Assembly (NCBI RefSeq): GCF_900166665.1
Contig: NZ_LT800494.1
Coordinates: 1,418,439-1,482,438, forward strand
From: Cytobacillus gottheilii
GTDB taxonomy: Bacteria; Bacillota; Bacilli; Bacillales; Cytobacillaceae
DNA: 64,000 nt
Direction: 5' to 3'
Shown here: positions 15,115 to 23,712 of the stretch, piece by piece
Numbering within the stretch: position 1 is the stretch's first letter
How the letters are laid out: each line of letters opens with the position of its first letter
Translations under genes and position numbers: made by a program
The notes under the pieces: model-generated
Seen by the model: the letters and a program-made list of their open reading frames with translations, nothing else
Told to the model about the DNA's origin: nothing
Databases searched by the model: none

Positions 15115-15573
15115 TTAGTCTGAGAGACTTAAAATTACCAAAATGAGACCAGTAAATAAAAGAGGGGAGGAGATAGTTATTGATTTCCAAAGCCATGAAA
15201 CCTTGTCACGAATAATGTTAACCAGGAAAAGGCCACTCAGTGCAACTAGATAACGAATATAATAGAATATTTCGCCCTGATTGCCTAAAGGGTTTCGATC
15301 GAGAAAAAAGTTAAATGCAATAAAAAGGAACACGATGTTCCAACTCATCTGCCATTTTGGAAAGTAATGTTTAATGGTTAAGAACAATACACCATTCGTG
15401 AAAATGAAATAAAAATACAACTGGAGATTATAGAGCATACCAAAAAATGTTCCTTCAACAACCATTTCTCCTAGAGAAAAGAGAGGAATGAACAAAAATA
15501 AATGACCGAGTAAATGATTTATGACAAATACAATGCCTGCTCCAAGCAAACTCTTTTCAATTAGCTCTCTCAA
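15115..15573 (-). CDS. Uncharacterised membrane protein, 152 aa
   Basis: Four to five hydrophobic helices (for example LLGAGIVFVINHLLGHLFLF and FYYIRYLVALSGLFLVNII) with few charged residues and no signature I recognise. The start ATG at 15573 is preceded on the minus strand by an AGGAGGAC-like site. Monocistronic, convergent with the small peptide gene. The family resembles the YfhO-free small integral membrane proteins scattered in Bacillus genomes only in general character; no function proposed. Confidence 0.65.
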   Translation of the reverse strand: MRELIEKSLLGAGIVFVINHLLGHLFLFIPLFSLGEMVVEGTFFGMLYNLQLYFYFIFTNGVLFLTIKHYFPKWQMSWNIVFLFIAFNFFLDRNPLGNQGEIFYYIRYLVALSGLFLVNIIRDKVSWLWKSITISSPLLFTGLILVILSLSD

Positions 15574-15847
15574 CTGGTCCTCCTAGAATTTGCGTTTTTA
15601 CTATATTATTACATTTGTTTTACTTAAAATGGAATCTTTTTTTCCTTATTTGCAGCAATCTGAACCTAAGTAATTATGAGAATAATTTTAAGTGCTTTTT
15701 CACTTAAATACCTCGTCCTTTACTGTAACCCATTATCTGATGATGAAAATCACCATTTAATGTTTTTTTTATAAAAAGGCTTGTTCTATGCTCAAGGGTA
15801 CAAGCAGTTAAGAGAATAGAAGAATAGGATACATGGAGGTGATGTAT

Positions 15848-16603
15848 ATGGTAAAGATTTTCATAGATCCTGGTCATGGGGGCAGTGACCCAGGAGCAGT
15901 TGGAAACGGATTGCAGGAAAAAAATATAACCTTGCAGATTGCAACTCGTATTCGTGATATTCTTGGCAGCGAATATGAAAATGTGGAGCTGAGGATGAGC
16001 AGAACGGGTGATAGTGCTGTTTCATTAAGTAATCGAACCAATGCCGCTAATGCTTGGGGAGCCGATTTTTTGCTGTCCATTCATATTAATGCAGGCGGCG
16101 GGACAGGCTATGAGGATTATGTGTATCCGAATGTTGGTGCGCCAACAACCACTTATCAGAATATAATTCATGAAGAAGTGACAAAGTCTGTGGATTTTGC
16201 CAATCGCGGCAAGAAGCAGGCGAACTTTCATATGCTTCGCGAGTCAGCGATGCCGGCATTACTGACTGAAAATGGGTTTATTGACAATAGCAGTGATGCG
16301 GCAAAACTGACACAGCCATCTTTTATAGAAAGCATTGCTAGAGGGCATGTCAATGGTCTGGCAAGAGCATTTGGGTTAAAAAAAAAGCAAATAACACTAT
16401 ATAGGATTCAAATTGGTGCATTCAGTGACAAAGAGAATGCTGACAGCCTAGCAGCACAGGCGAAAATTGCAGGCTTTGAAGCATTTGTACTTGCTGAAAA
16501 CGGATTATATAAAGTACGGGCAGGTGCCTTCTCTAATAGAAGCAATGCAGAGCAGCAGGTGCAGAGATTAACAGCAGCAGGGTTTGAGGCGTTTATTTTA
16601 TAA
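15848..16603 (+). CDS. cwlC: Sporulation N-acetylmuramoyl-L-alanine amidase CwlC
   Basis: 251 residues from the ATG at 15848, chosen because GGAGG (15835-15839) is eight bases away and because the product then begins MVKIFIDPGHGGSDPGAVGN as in CwlC. Amidase_3 domain at about 1-175 with the zinc ligands His (DPGHGG), Glu (LQEKN), His (LSIHINAG) and the catalytic Glu (LLTENGFID). Two C-terminal SPOR-type repeats follow (YRIQIGAFSDKENADSLA and YKVRAGAFSNRSNAEQQV), which bind denuded glycan. In B. subtilis it digests mother-cell wall late in sporulation under SigK. No clear SigK promoter was identified here. Ends at a bidirectional terminator. Confidence 0.93.
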   Translation: MVKIFIDPGHGGSDPGAVGNGLQEKNITLQIATRIRDILGSEYENVELRMSRTGDSAVSLSNRTNAANAWGADFLLSIHINAGGGTGYEDYVYPNVGAPTTTYQNIIHEEVTKSVDFANRGKKQANFHMLRESAMPALLTENGFIDNSSDAAKLTQPSFIESIARGHVNGLARAFGLKKKQITLYRIQIGAFSDKENADSLAAQAKIAGFEAFVLAENGLYKVRAGAFSNRSNAEQQVQRLTAAGFEAFIL

Positions 16604-16618
16604 ATACTCTAATCATAT

Positions 16619-16657
16619 AAAAAAGAGTAAAAGCATCATGTGCTTTTACTCTTTTTT
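16619..16657. terminator. Bidirectional terminator between cwlC and the lipoprotein gene
   Basis: A 17-bp perfect stem (core AGAGTAAAAGCA / TGCTTTTACTCT) with A/T runs on both sides and a five-base loop. Confidence 0.88.
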
Positions 16658-16720
16658 AATGACCGTACGTTTGAAATCCTTGCCGCCGACAACTGGCAAT
16701 CTAATGGTGTGTCTAAGTGG

Positions 16721-17701
16721 TTAAATACTTCCTTTATCCAAAATATGCACCCAAGATTCGCCGCCGTCAGTTGTTTGATAAAGATCGCGCATATAGGTTG
16801 TAAATGCGAGAGTACTCTTGTCTGTTTGACTTCCAGCTATATAGGTAATTGGATTATCATAAGCAAGGGATGGAATCTCCATTTTTATGCTTTCCATTGT
16901 CGCTAGATTGATGGAGTTGAATTGTACTTTTTCATTTTCCACAGAAGAGTAATATAAATGACTTTCTGTAAATGTAATGGCAGTTACCATAACCTCTTCT
17001 GTAATAAGCTTCATATTATTACCCTTATCCTCGGACAGATAAATTCCGCTTCTAGTGGCCATGGCCATCACATTTGGATCAGTTGGATGGGCAGCAATCA
17101 TGCCTAATGTATCGGCGCCGAATCCATTTAATGGTACGGGTTCAAAGGCGTCAGGCTGTTCTGTTGAACGGAAAAGTCCTGGGTCCATCTCTGTTAAAGC
17201 ATCACCGTTAATTCCGTAAATCATCTGAGTTTGATAGCCAGCGGTCAGAAATGGAAATTGGCCTTTTCCTTCAAAGGCAATATGCTCAATTGTCTCACCT
17301 TTGTCAATACTTTTAGCGATACCCATCTTAGACTCACCTTGCTGACCACTTGTAATAAATCCGTCTTCAACCGCGCTAAAGCCATAATAATCATGCTTTT
17401 TAGTGCTAGTTTCAAACCATTGTTCATCCTTATGTATGAGCAAACCTTTGTCAGTAGCCAGATATAGACCGTCATCATTTCCTGGATAACCAATTCCCTG
17501 AAGCTGGGCGATCTCCATGCTGGATGCATCTGAGATTTCAAAAGGAATATCTTCCTCTGCAGGCACCTCTGTCTCTTCAGCAGGCTGTTCGGTGTCATCA
17601 TTTGATGAAGATTCCTGTTCTGTTTCATTCTCCGTATTTGTGCATGCTGCTAAAAAAAATGAAAGCAGCAATAATGGTATTAAAAAACGTTTCCAATTCA
17701 T
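16721..17701 (-). CDS. Lipoprotein with beta-propeller (BNR/sortilin-like) repeats
   Basis: 326 residues from the ATG at 17701. The GTG at 17710 is too close to GGAG. Lipoprotein signal peptide with lipobox LAAC at about residue 20, then an acidic, low-complexity linker (EQESSSNDDTEQPAEETEVP). From about residue 65 there are repeated GLYLATDKGLLIHKD, GIAKSIDKGETI, GLFRSTEQPD, GIYLSEDKGN and YQTTDGGESW units, typical of BNR/Asp-box blades. It is anchored outside the membrane. Family members are sometimes labelled glycosyl hydrolase, but no catalytic residues can be named. Monocistronic. Confidence 0.8.
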   Translation of the reverse strand: MNWKRFLIPLLLLSFFLAACTNTENETEQESSSNDDTEQPAEETEVPAEEDIPFEISDASSMEIAQLQGIGYPGNDDGLYLATDKGLLIHKDEQWFETSTKKHDYYGFSAVEDGFITSGQQGESKMGIAKSIDKGETIEHIAFEGKGQFPFLTAGYQTQMIYGINGDALTEMDPGLFRSTEQPDAFEPVPLNGFGADTLGMIAAHPTDPNVMAMATRSGIYLSEDKGNNMKLITEEVMVTAITFTESHLYYSSVENEKVQFNSINLATMESIKMEIPSLAYDNPITYIAGSQTDKSTLAFTTYMRDLYQTTDGGESWVHILDKGSI

Positions 17702-17931
17702 TTGTTTCACTCCAACTTTATTTTGCTTTATTCAATTGTTAGCATACCGATAACCATGTTAAGAAGCAAACATGGCGCATTTCATTCTGTATATTTAAAA
17801 AAATAAGCCCTGATAATAGAAATTTCGGAAAAATTAATTTATAATAAAGAAAGTATTTCAGCTGCCGAAGTAATACCTAGTTCTCTTTTAAGATCGCAGG
17901 CAAGTATACATAAATGCAGGAGGGTTTAATC

Positions 17932-19731
17932 ATGACAACCAAAACATATTCAGAGGTATGGGACTTAGATGTCTTTTTTAAAGGCGGAAGTGAGTCTGAG
18001 GAATTCACATCACATCTTAGCGAAACCGAAAAACATATTGAGCAATTTAAACAATCTGTGCAAAGCTGGGAACCTTCAAACCATGCAAGTGAAAGCAGTC
18101 AGCTGATCCAGCTTTTGGAGAAATTTGAAGCAACATCGAAGAAAATTAGACAGGCTGGAGCGTTTGTCAGCTGTTTAGAAGCTCAAAATACAGAAGACAA
18201 GGCAGCAAACAAACATCGTGCAACAGTGACACGTCTAAGTGCAGCATTTCAATCCGTACTTACCGGTTTCGATGAAAAATTGACTTCTTTTGACCAAAAT
18301 GTTTGGGAAGAAATTTTAAAAACGGAAGGGTTATCTGAACTTTCCTTCGTTTTGACAGAACGCCGTGAAAAGGCAGAAGAGAAGTTATCTGAGAAGGAAG
18401 AATCATTAATCAATGCCCTTGGTGTTGATGGTTATCACGGCTGGAGCCAAATGTATGATGTGATTGTTCGTACGGTCAAGGTTCCTTTCACAGAAAACGG
18501 CGAGGAGAAATTCCTGTCTGTTGGGCAGGCATCTAATAAATTTTCAAGCCCGGATCGTGAAGTGAGAAAAGCTGTGTTCAAGAGCTGGGAAGAGGCATGG
18601 GGAGAAAAGGCGGATTACTTGTCTAAAACATTAAACCACCTGGCTGGCTTCCGCTTAACAGTCTATGAAAAACGCGGCTGGGAGGATCCATTGAAAGAAC
18701 CATTAGCGATTAACCGGATGGAAAAGGCTACACTTGATTCCATGTGGAATGTCATTTCAAGCTATAAAGCTCCATTCGTTAAGTTTCTTGAAAGAAAGGC
18801 AAAATTGCTCGGACTGGAAAAGTTGAGCTGGTATGATCTTGATGCTCCGCTTGGCGAGACAGAAACGAAGGTTTCTTATCAGGAGGGTGCACAATTTATT
18901 CTCGATCACTTTAGTAAATTTGGGGAGGAAATGACATCCTACTCAAGAACAGCATTCGAAGATAGCTATATCGAAGCAGAAGATCGGGCTGGCAAAAGAC
19001 CTGGCGGATTCTGCACCTTCTTCCCTGAAACTGGTCAGTCTCGTATTTTCATGACGTATTCTGGAACACCTTCAAATATCTCAACACTCGCACATGAGCT
19101 GGGACATGGTTTTCATTCATACGCGATGAGAGATGTTCATACATTAAATCGCAGTTATGCAATGAATGTGGCTGAAACAGCGTCTACTTTTGCTGAGATG
19201 ATTGTTAGTGACGCAGCGGTGAAGAATGCACAGTCAGAGGAAGAAAAGCTCTCACTTTTAGAAGATAAAATCCAGCGTTCTGTTGCACTGCTGATGAATA
19301 TTCATGCTCGTTTCTTGTTTGAAACACGTTTCTATGAAGAAAGAAAGAGCGGCATGGTGAGCACAGAAAGAATCAGTGAACTGATGCTTGAAGCACAGAA
19401 GGAAGCATATGCAGGTGCATTGGATGAGTATCATCCAACATTTTGGGCATCTAAGCTTCACTTTTATATCACAGGTGTTCCTTTCTACAACTTCCCATAT
19501 ACATTCGGCTATCTCTTCTCTCTTGGCATCTATGCGCAAGCGATTGAAGAAGGCGCTGGTTATGAGGAAAAGTATATTGACTTATTGAAGGATTCTGCAT
19601 CTATGAAAGTAGAAGACCTGGCACTTAAGCACTTAAACACAGACTTAACGAAGCCTGACTTCTGGGAAAAAGCTGTTCAGCTATGTGTAGATGATGTAGA
19701 AGAATTTTTGGCTTTAACTGAAAAGAAATAA
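17932..19731 (+). CDS. pepF: Oligoendopeptidase F
   Basis: 599 residues from the ATG at 17932 (AGGAGGG eight bases upstream; the in-frame ATG at 17914 overlaps that site). M3B catalytic centre ISTLAHELGHGFHSYAMRD (HExxH near residue 387) with the glutamate ligand in NVAETASTFAEM. The N-terminal domain (residues about 1-200) forms the helical half of the clamshell. The preceding GGFCTFFPETGQSRIFMTY block and later GVPFYNFPYTFGYLFSLGIY are PepF hallmarks. It cleaves oligopeptides of roughly 7-17 residues in the cytosol. In B. subtilis its overproduction interferes with sporulation initiation through peptide signalling. Stands alone with a terminator after the stop. Confidence 0.94.
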   Translation: MTTKTYSEVWDLDVFFKGGSESEEFTSHLSETEKHIEQFKQSVQSWEPSNHASESSQLIQLLEKFEATSKKIRQAGAFVSCLEAQNTEDKAANKHRATVTRLSAAFQSVLTGFDEKLTSFDQNVWEEILKTEGLSELSFVLTERREKAEEKLSEKEESLINALGVDGYHGWSQMYDVIVRTVKVPFTENGEEKFLSVGQASNKFSSPDREVRKAVFKSWEEAWGEKADYLSKTLNHLAGFRLTVYEKRGWEDPLKEPLAINRMEKATLDSMWNVISSYKAPFVKFLERKAKLLGLEKLSWYDLDAPLGETETKVSYQEGAQFILDHFSKFGEEMTSYSRTAFEDSYIEAEDRAGKRPGGFCTFFPETGQSRIFMTYSGTPSNISTLAHELGHGFHSYAMRDVHTLNRSYAMNVAETASTFAEMIVSDAAVKNAQSEEEKLSLLEDKIQRSVALLMNIHARFLFETRFYEERKSGMVSTERISELMLEAQKEAYAGALDEYHPTFWASKLHFYITGVPFYNFPYTFGYLFSLGIYAQAIEEGAGYEEKYIDLLKDSASMKVEDLALKHLNTDLTKPDFWEKAVQLCVDDVEEFLALTEKK

Positions 19732-19740
19732 CATCAGCTA

Positions 19741-19768
19741 AAAAACCGCTCTATTAGGGCGGTTTTTG
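19741..19768. terminator. Bidirectional terminator between pepF and pssA
   Basis: AAAACCGC..GCGGTTTTT; the complementary A run on the left lets it work for the minus-strand pssA too. Confidence 0.85.
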
Positions 19769-19799
19769 TTATTTCCCTCAGCTTTTGGGTAAAAGAAAG

Positions 19800-20342
19800 T
19801 CAGCGGATTTTCTTCACTTTCATCGTACTGATCATCATGAAAGATAAGATTAAGGTGAAAGATAAATAGAAGACTGGCGGTATATGTAAGATCATCAGCA
19901 TGCTTATCGCTGCAAACAGACCAGCAGCGGTAATTGGCAATCCAATAAAATACTCGTCTTGATGAATCAGATGGTAACGGGCAAGGCGAATTGCCCCGCA
20001 GCATGCATACAGAATGGTGGAAACCATACCAATGATACCAAATTCATAAAGGGTTCCCTGATATAATAATAGTGCTGGTGCTATGCCAAATGATATAATA
20101 TCACTCATGGAATCCAATTGTTTTCCGAACTCAGATTGAATTTGGAGTTTCCTTGCCAGCATCCCATCAAGAAAATCTAAGAGAGCAGCCAAAACAATGA
20201 ACAAAATTCCAAGTGAAAGCTGCTCATCCATAATAAATATACAAGCAATACTTCCACTGCTAAGATTCAATAAAGTGAATATATTTGCGATTTGAGACCT
20301 GATTCTTTTTAATAAATGGTGGCTGTTTTGAAATGAAAGCAT
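19800..20342 (-). CDS. pssA: CDP-diacylglycerol-serine O-phosphatidyltransferase
   Basis: 180 residues, integral membrane. The CDP-alcohol phosphotransferase motif D-G-x2-A-R-x8-G-x3-D-x3-D is complete in DGMLARKLQIQSEFGKQLDS plus MSD (about residues 59-81). About six hydrophobic segments follow. It forms phosphatidylserine from CDP-diacylglycerol and serine at the membrane. It is divergent from psd, 194 bp away, so the two successive steps of phosphatidylethanolamine synthesis sit back to back. Length matches the Gram-positive PssA branch. Confidence 0.94.
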   Translation of the reverse strand: MLSFQNSHHLLKRIRSQIANIFTLLNLSSGSIACIFIMDEQLSLGILFIVLAALLDFLDGMLARKLQIQSEFGKQLDSMSDIISFGIAPALLLYQGTLYEFGIIGMVSTILYACCGAIRLARYHLIHQDEYFIGLPITAAGLFAAISMLMILHIPPVFYLSFTLILSFMMISTMKVKKIR

Positions 20343-20536
20343 CTTTTCACTCCCTTGAACACATTACATAAGACCTTTTAACAACGAATACAATTGTCCT
20401 TATATAATAAATATTTTAAAGACTGTTATTTTATACGGTTTAAAAGCAGCAAAGTTTCAGGATGCTAGTATGCATACTTTATATAGCTGCGGATTTCATG
20501 CAGGATGACTTAATGACAAAAGATTGGAGCTAAAAG

Positions 20537-21334
20537 ATGAAACAACCTATTTACAGATTTTTGATTGAGCTGACGAATGGCAGGATTACGTCTTACCTTC
20601 TTCAAAAGTTTGCACGTTCAAAGATAAGCAGGTTTGTGATCCCTTCGTTTTCAAGTACCTATAAAATTAATGAAGGTGAAATGGAAAAAGAGATAAAAGA
20701 ATATCAATCGCTTCATGATTTTTTTATCCGAAAGCTTAAAAAGAATGCGCGGATCACGGATGCAGCAGAAGAAGCAGTTGTCAGTCCGGTCGATGCGGTA
20801 ATAGAGGATATCGGCTTGATTGAAAGCACGCGAGAAATTGTTGTTAAAGGAAAGACCTATTCAATTAGTGAAATGCTTGGAAGTAAAGAAAAAGCGGATG
20901 TTTACGCTGGTGGTCAGTATATGATTTTGTATTTAAGTCCTAGTCATTATCATCGTATTCATAGTCCTGTTACAGGGACGGTCATGGAACAGTGGACCTT
21001 GGGCAGAAAATCATACCCAGTCAATCGGTTGGGGCTCAAATATGGCAGAGATACGTTATCGAAAAATTATCGGACGATCACGGAAATTCAGCATGAAGAA
21101 GGAAAGCTTGCGGTCGTTAAGGTCGGAGCGATGTTTGTCAATTCAATCGAAACAACGCATAATGGGGACATGCTTGAAAAAGGGAGTGAAATGGCTTACT
21201 TTACATTCGGTTCTACCGTTATTCTCTTGTTTGAAAAGGATACTTTTTTGCTTGATCAGAGCATTAAAGCACCTTTTAATATTCAAACGGGAAAAAGACT
21301 TGGCAATCTAGGCCATTATTCTGAGCAGGTTTAA
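20537..21334 (+). CDS. psd: Phosphatidylserine decarboxylase proenzyme
   Basis: 265 residues. It converts phosphatidylserine to phosphatidylethanolamine with a pyruvoyl group made by self-cleavage. The cleavage site is TFGSTVIL: the Ser of G-S-T (about residue 226) becomes the pyruvoyl end of the short alpha chain, and the proenzyme is therefore intact. Conserved SPVDAVIEDIG and YHRIHSPVTG (substrate-side histidines) are present. N-terminal helix FLIELTNGRITSYLLQKFA associates with the membrane. Works with pssA encoded divergently. Confidence 0.95.
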   Translation: MKQPIYRFLIELTNGRITSYLLQKFARSKISRFVIPSFSSTYKINEGEMEKEIKEYQSLHDFFIRKLKKNARITDAAEEAVVSPVDAVIEDIGLIESTREIVVKGKTYSISEMLGSKEKADVYAGGQYMILYLSPSHYHRIHSPVTGTVMEQWTLGRKSYPVNRLGLKYGRDTLSKNYRTITEIQHEEGKLAVVKVGAMFVNSIETTHNGDMLEKGSEMAYFTFGSTVILLFEKDTFLLDQSIKAPFNIQTGKRLGNLGHYSEQV

Positions 21335-21339
21335 ATATA

Positions 21340-21369
21340 GAAAAAATAAAAGCCCTTTAAAAAGGGCTT
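21340..21369 (-). terminator. Terminator of sda
   Basis: On the minus strand: AAGCCCT-TTTTAA-AGGGCTT followed by TTATTTTTT. Confidence 0.8.
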
Positions 21370-21393
21370 GTCCAATTTACAAGTAGCAGACTT

Positions 21394-21534
21394 TTAGGAT
21401 GAAGCTTTAATCTGGTTTGTTAGAGATCTCCGATGAATTTCAGTTTCAATTAATCTGATAAAGTCTGGGGAAAGTCTAAGCTCTTTTGCTTTATGGTACG
21501 ACTCTATGAGCAGGTCATCTGACAGTTTGCGCAA
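21394..21534 (-). CDS. sda: Sporulation checkpoint histidine-kinase inhibitor Sda
   Basis: 46 residues, read directly from the bases. The product starts [20 protein letters not shown] and continues [16 protein letters not shown], a helical hairpin almost identical in layout to B. subtilis Sda. It binds KinA (and KinB) and blocks phosphorelay input to Spo0A when replication is starting or DNA is damaged. The start codon is TTG, with GGAGGTGAG about ten bases upstream. Three DnaA boxes lie 127-227 bp before the start, matching the known DnaA control of sda. Location beside yqeG is also as in B. subtilis. Confidence 0.95.
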   Translation of the reverse strand: MRKLSDDLLIESYHKAKELRLSPDFIRLIETEIHRRSLTNQIKASS

Positions 21535-21660
21535 AGTTGACTCACCTCCAATAATGTGTGCTTTGTATCGGTCTATTTAACTGGTTTTAAACATATATTA
21601 GTAGGTAATTTTGTTGTACCCTTACTTTACCAAATATAAACACATAGAACAACCGTTCTG

Positions 21661-21759
21661 TTATCCACAGTTTATAGTGGATAACCTGTGATTATTTTGT
21701 TTATATATGGGAAAATGATAAACGTATCATAGTGTATAATGTGAATAAAGTTATCCACA
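21661..21759. promoter_or_regulatory. DnaA-box cluster upstream of sda
   Basis: Two perfect 9-mers TTATCCACA (21661-21669 and 21751-21759) and one 8-of-9 box in the opposite orientation (AGTGGATAA, 21676-21684). DnaA is known to regulate sda transcription in B. subtilis, tying sporulation to replication initiation. Confidence 0.85.
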
Positions 21760-21884
21760 GATTGACTGCTGAAAATTTTGTCGAAAAGTATTTATGATTT
21801 ATTCATAAATTTGCGGCAATTCAACATACTTATGGGAAAGTTATTTTATGCAAAAGATAAAGGTGAGATACTTATAATGAGAAT

Positions 21885-22050
21885 GAAATTATAAGAAATG
21901 ACCATTGGTAGCGGATGGAAGCTTTACCACTGCTAAAAAGCAGGTCCTGCCGTTAAGAAGATTCTTCTTAAAGCTCTATAACGGTTCAGAAAATATATTG
22001 ACCATCATTAGATGATGTGACATAGTAATGCAGAATAAGAAAATTGAGGT
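21885..22050 (+). other. Possible structured leader of yqeG
   Basis: Several dyads cluster here: GCAGG-T-CCTGC (21941-21951); TTAAGAAG-ATT-CTTCTTAA (21954-21972); and CCGTT..AACGG enclosing the latter (about 21952-21983). No T tract follows. It may be a folded 5' untranslated region; no known riboswitch class is recognised. Confidence 0.35.
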
Positions 22051-22056
22051 GTGACA

Positions 22057-22575
22057 ATGGTGTTGAAGCATTTTTTACCAAATCAGCATGTGAAGAGTAT
22101 CTTTGAAATAACTCCGGATACGTTAGCTGAAAGAGGTGTTAAGGGAATTATTACCGATTTGGATAACACGCTTGTTGAGTGGGATCGTCCAAACGCAACC
22201 CCTAAACTGATTAAATGGTTTGAGGATATGAAAAATAGCAATATTAAAGTAACGATTGTGTCCAATAATAATGAAAATAGAGTAAAGGCCTTTTCTGAGC
22301 CGCTTAATATACCCTTCATATATCAAGCTCGCAAACCAATGGGACGAGCTTTTAGACGTGCATTAACAGAAATGGGATTACAGCAGGATGAAACGGTTGT
22401 GATCGGAGACCAGCTGCTTACAGATGTTCTGGGAGGAAACCGCAGCGGGTTTCACACCGTTTTAGTTGTTCCTGTTGCCCAAACAGATGGATTTATAACA
22501 AGGTTTAACAGAAAAGTGGAAAGACGCATCCTAAATTTCTTCAGGAAAAAAGGGATGATTCAGTGGGAGGATTAA
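22057..22575 (+). CDS. yqeG: HAD-superfamily phosphatase YqeG
   Basis: 172 residues from the ATG at 22057 (the GTG at 22051 touches the ribosome-binding site GAGGT). HAD motif I IITDLDNTLVEWD (nucleophile Asp), motif II VSNNNE and motif III/IV VIGDQLLTDVLGGNRSG are present, giving the type-III, IIIA HAD-phosphatase set. The yeast relative dephosphorylates phosphatidylglycerophosphate, and a similar role has been proposed for YqeG, but the substrate here is not shown by sequence. First gene of the yqeG-yqeH-aroE-yhbY-nadD-yqeK-rsfS-yqeM operon, three bases before yqeH. Confidence 0.93.
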   Translation: MVLKHFLPNQHVKSIFEITPDTLAERGVKGIITDLDNTLVEWDRPNATPKLIKWFEDMKNSNIKVTIVSNNNENRVKAFSEPLNIPFIYQARKPMGRAFRRALTEMGLQQDETVVIGDQLLTDVLGGNRSGFHTVLVVPVAQTDGFITRFNRKVERRILNFFRKKGMIQWED

Positions 22576-22578
22576 ATT

Positions 22579-23685
22579 TTGAGTGAACAATATGTTTGCA
22601 TAGGCTGTGGAGTGAAGATACAAACAGATGAAAGAGAAGGCCTAGGTTATGCTCCGCCTTCAGCATTAGAAAAAGAGGAGATCATTTGTCAGCGCTGTTT
22701 CCGTTTAAAGCATTACAACGAAATTCAAGATGTAAGCTTAACAGATGATGATTTTCTAAAAATATTAAACGGCATTGGCCAAACAGATGCCCTGATCGTT
22801 AAAATTGTCGATATCTTTGACTTTAATGGCAGCTGGCTGCCTGGACTGCACCGTTTTGTGGGAAAAAATAAAATTCTTTTGGTTGGAAACAAGGTCGACC
22901 TATTACCGAAATCAGTTAAGCATAACAAGCTGATCAACTGGATGAAGCAGGAAGCGAAAGAGCTTGGATTAAAGCCTGAAGATGTTTTTCTGGTGAGTGC
23001 AGGAAAAGGCCAGAATATAAAGGAAGTAGCTGAAGCAATTGATGAGCTGCGGGGCGGAAAAGATGTATACGTTGTCGGCTGTACTAATGTCGGGAAATCT
23101 ACGTTTATAAATCGTATTCTAAAGGAAGTAACAGGTGAAGGTGACATCATCACAACGTCTCATTTCCCTGGCACGACTCTTGATATTATAGAAATTCCGC
23201 TTGCTGATGGACAGGCACTGATGGACACACCTGGCATAATCAATCATCATCAAATGGCTCACTTTGTCGATAAGCGTGATTTGAAAATCATTACGCCGAA
23301 AAAAGAAATTAAGCCAAAAATCTATCAGCTCAATGAAGGGCAGACATTATATTTTGGCGGATTAGCAAGATTTGATTATGTCTCAGGCGGCGGCAAAAAG
23401 TCGTTTGTCTGTCATTTTTCAAACGAATTGCTTATTCATCGTACCAAAACAGAGAATGCTGAGGAGCTATATAAAAATCATGCCGGCGAAATGCTGACAC
23501 CTCCGAGACAAGAGCAAATGGACGAGTTTCCGGAGCTTGTAAAACAAGAATTCTCGATTAAAGAAGGGAAGACAGACATCGTTTTCTCGGGTTTAGGCTG
23601 GATTACGGTTAACGACCCGGGGATTAAAATTACGGCATTTGTTCCTAAAGGTGTTCATGTTTTAACTCGAAAGTCACTTATTTAA
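22579..23685 (+). CDS. yqeH: Ribosome biogenesis GTPase YqeH (circularly permuted)
   Basis: 368 residues; TTG start with GGGAGG eight bases before. An N-terminal zinc finger (CIGCG .. CQRCF) is followed by a permuted GTPase domain in the order G4 LLVGNKVDLLPK, G5, then G1 GCTNVGKST and G3 MDTPG. A C-terminal domain follows. Required for assembly of the 30S subunit in B. subtilis. The permuted order is diagnostic of this family. Confidence 0.97.
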   Translation: MSEQYVCIGCGVKIQTDEREGLGYAPPSALEKEEIICQRCFRLKHYNEIQDVSLTDDDFLKILNGIGQTDALIVKIVDIFDFNGSWLPGLHRFVGKNKILLVGNKVDLLPKSVKHNKLINWMKQEAKELGLKPEDVFLVSAGKGQNIKEVAEAIDELRGGKDVYVVGCTNVGKSTFINRILKEVTGEGDIITTSHFPGTTLDIIEIPLADGQALMDTPGIINHHQMAHFVDKRDLKIITPKKEIKPKIYQLNEGQTLYFGGLARFDYVSGGGKKSFVCHFSNELLIHRTKTENAEELYKNHAGEMLTPPRQEQMDEFPELVKQEFSIKEGKTDIVFSGLGWITVNDPGIKITAFVPKGVHVLTRKSLI

Positions 23686-23712
23686 TTTTTTTACAGAAGG
23701 GGAGTCAGATTC

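Noticed and set aside
15831..15847. Earlier ATG starts for cwlC (15833, 15842)
   Set aside because: They overlap or crowd the GGAGG site; CwlC homology starts at 15848.
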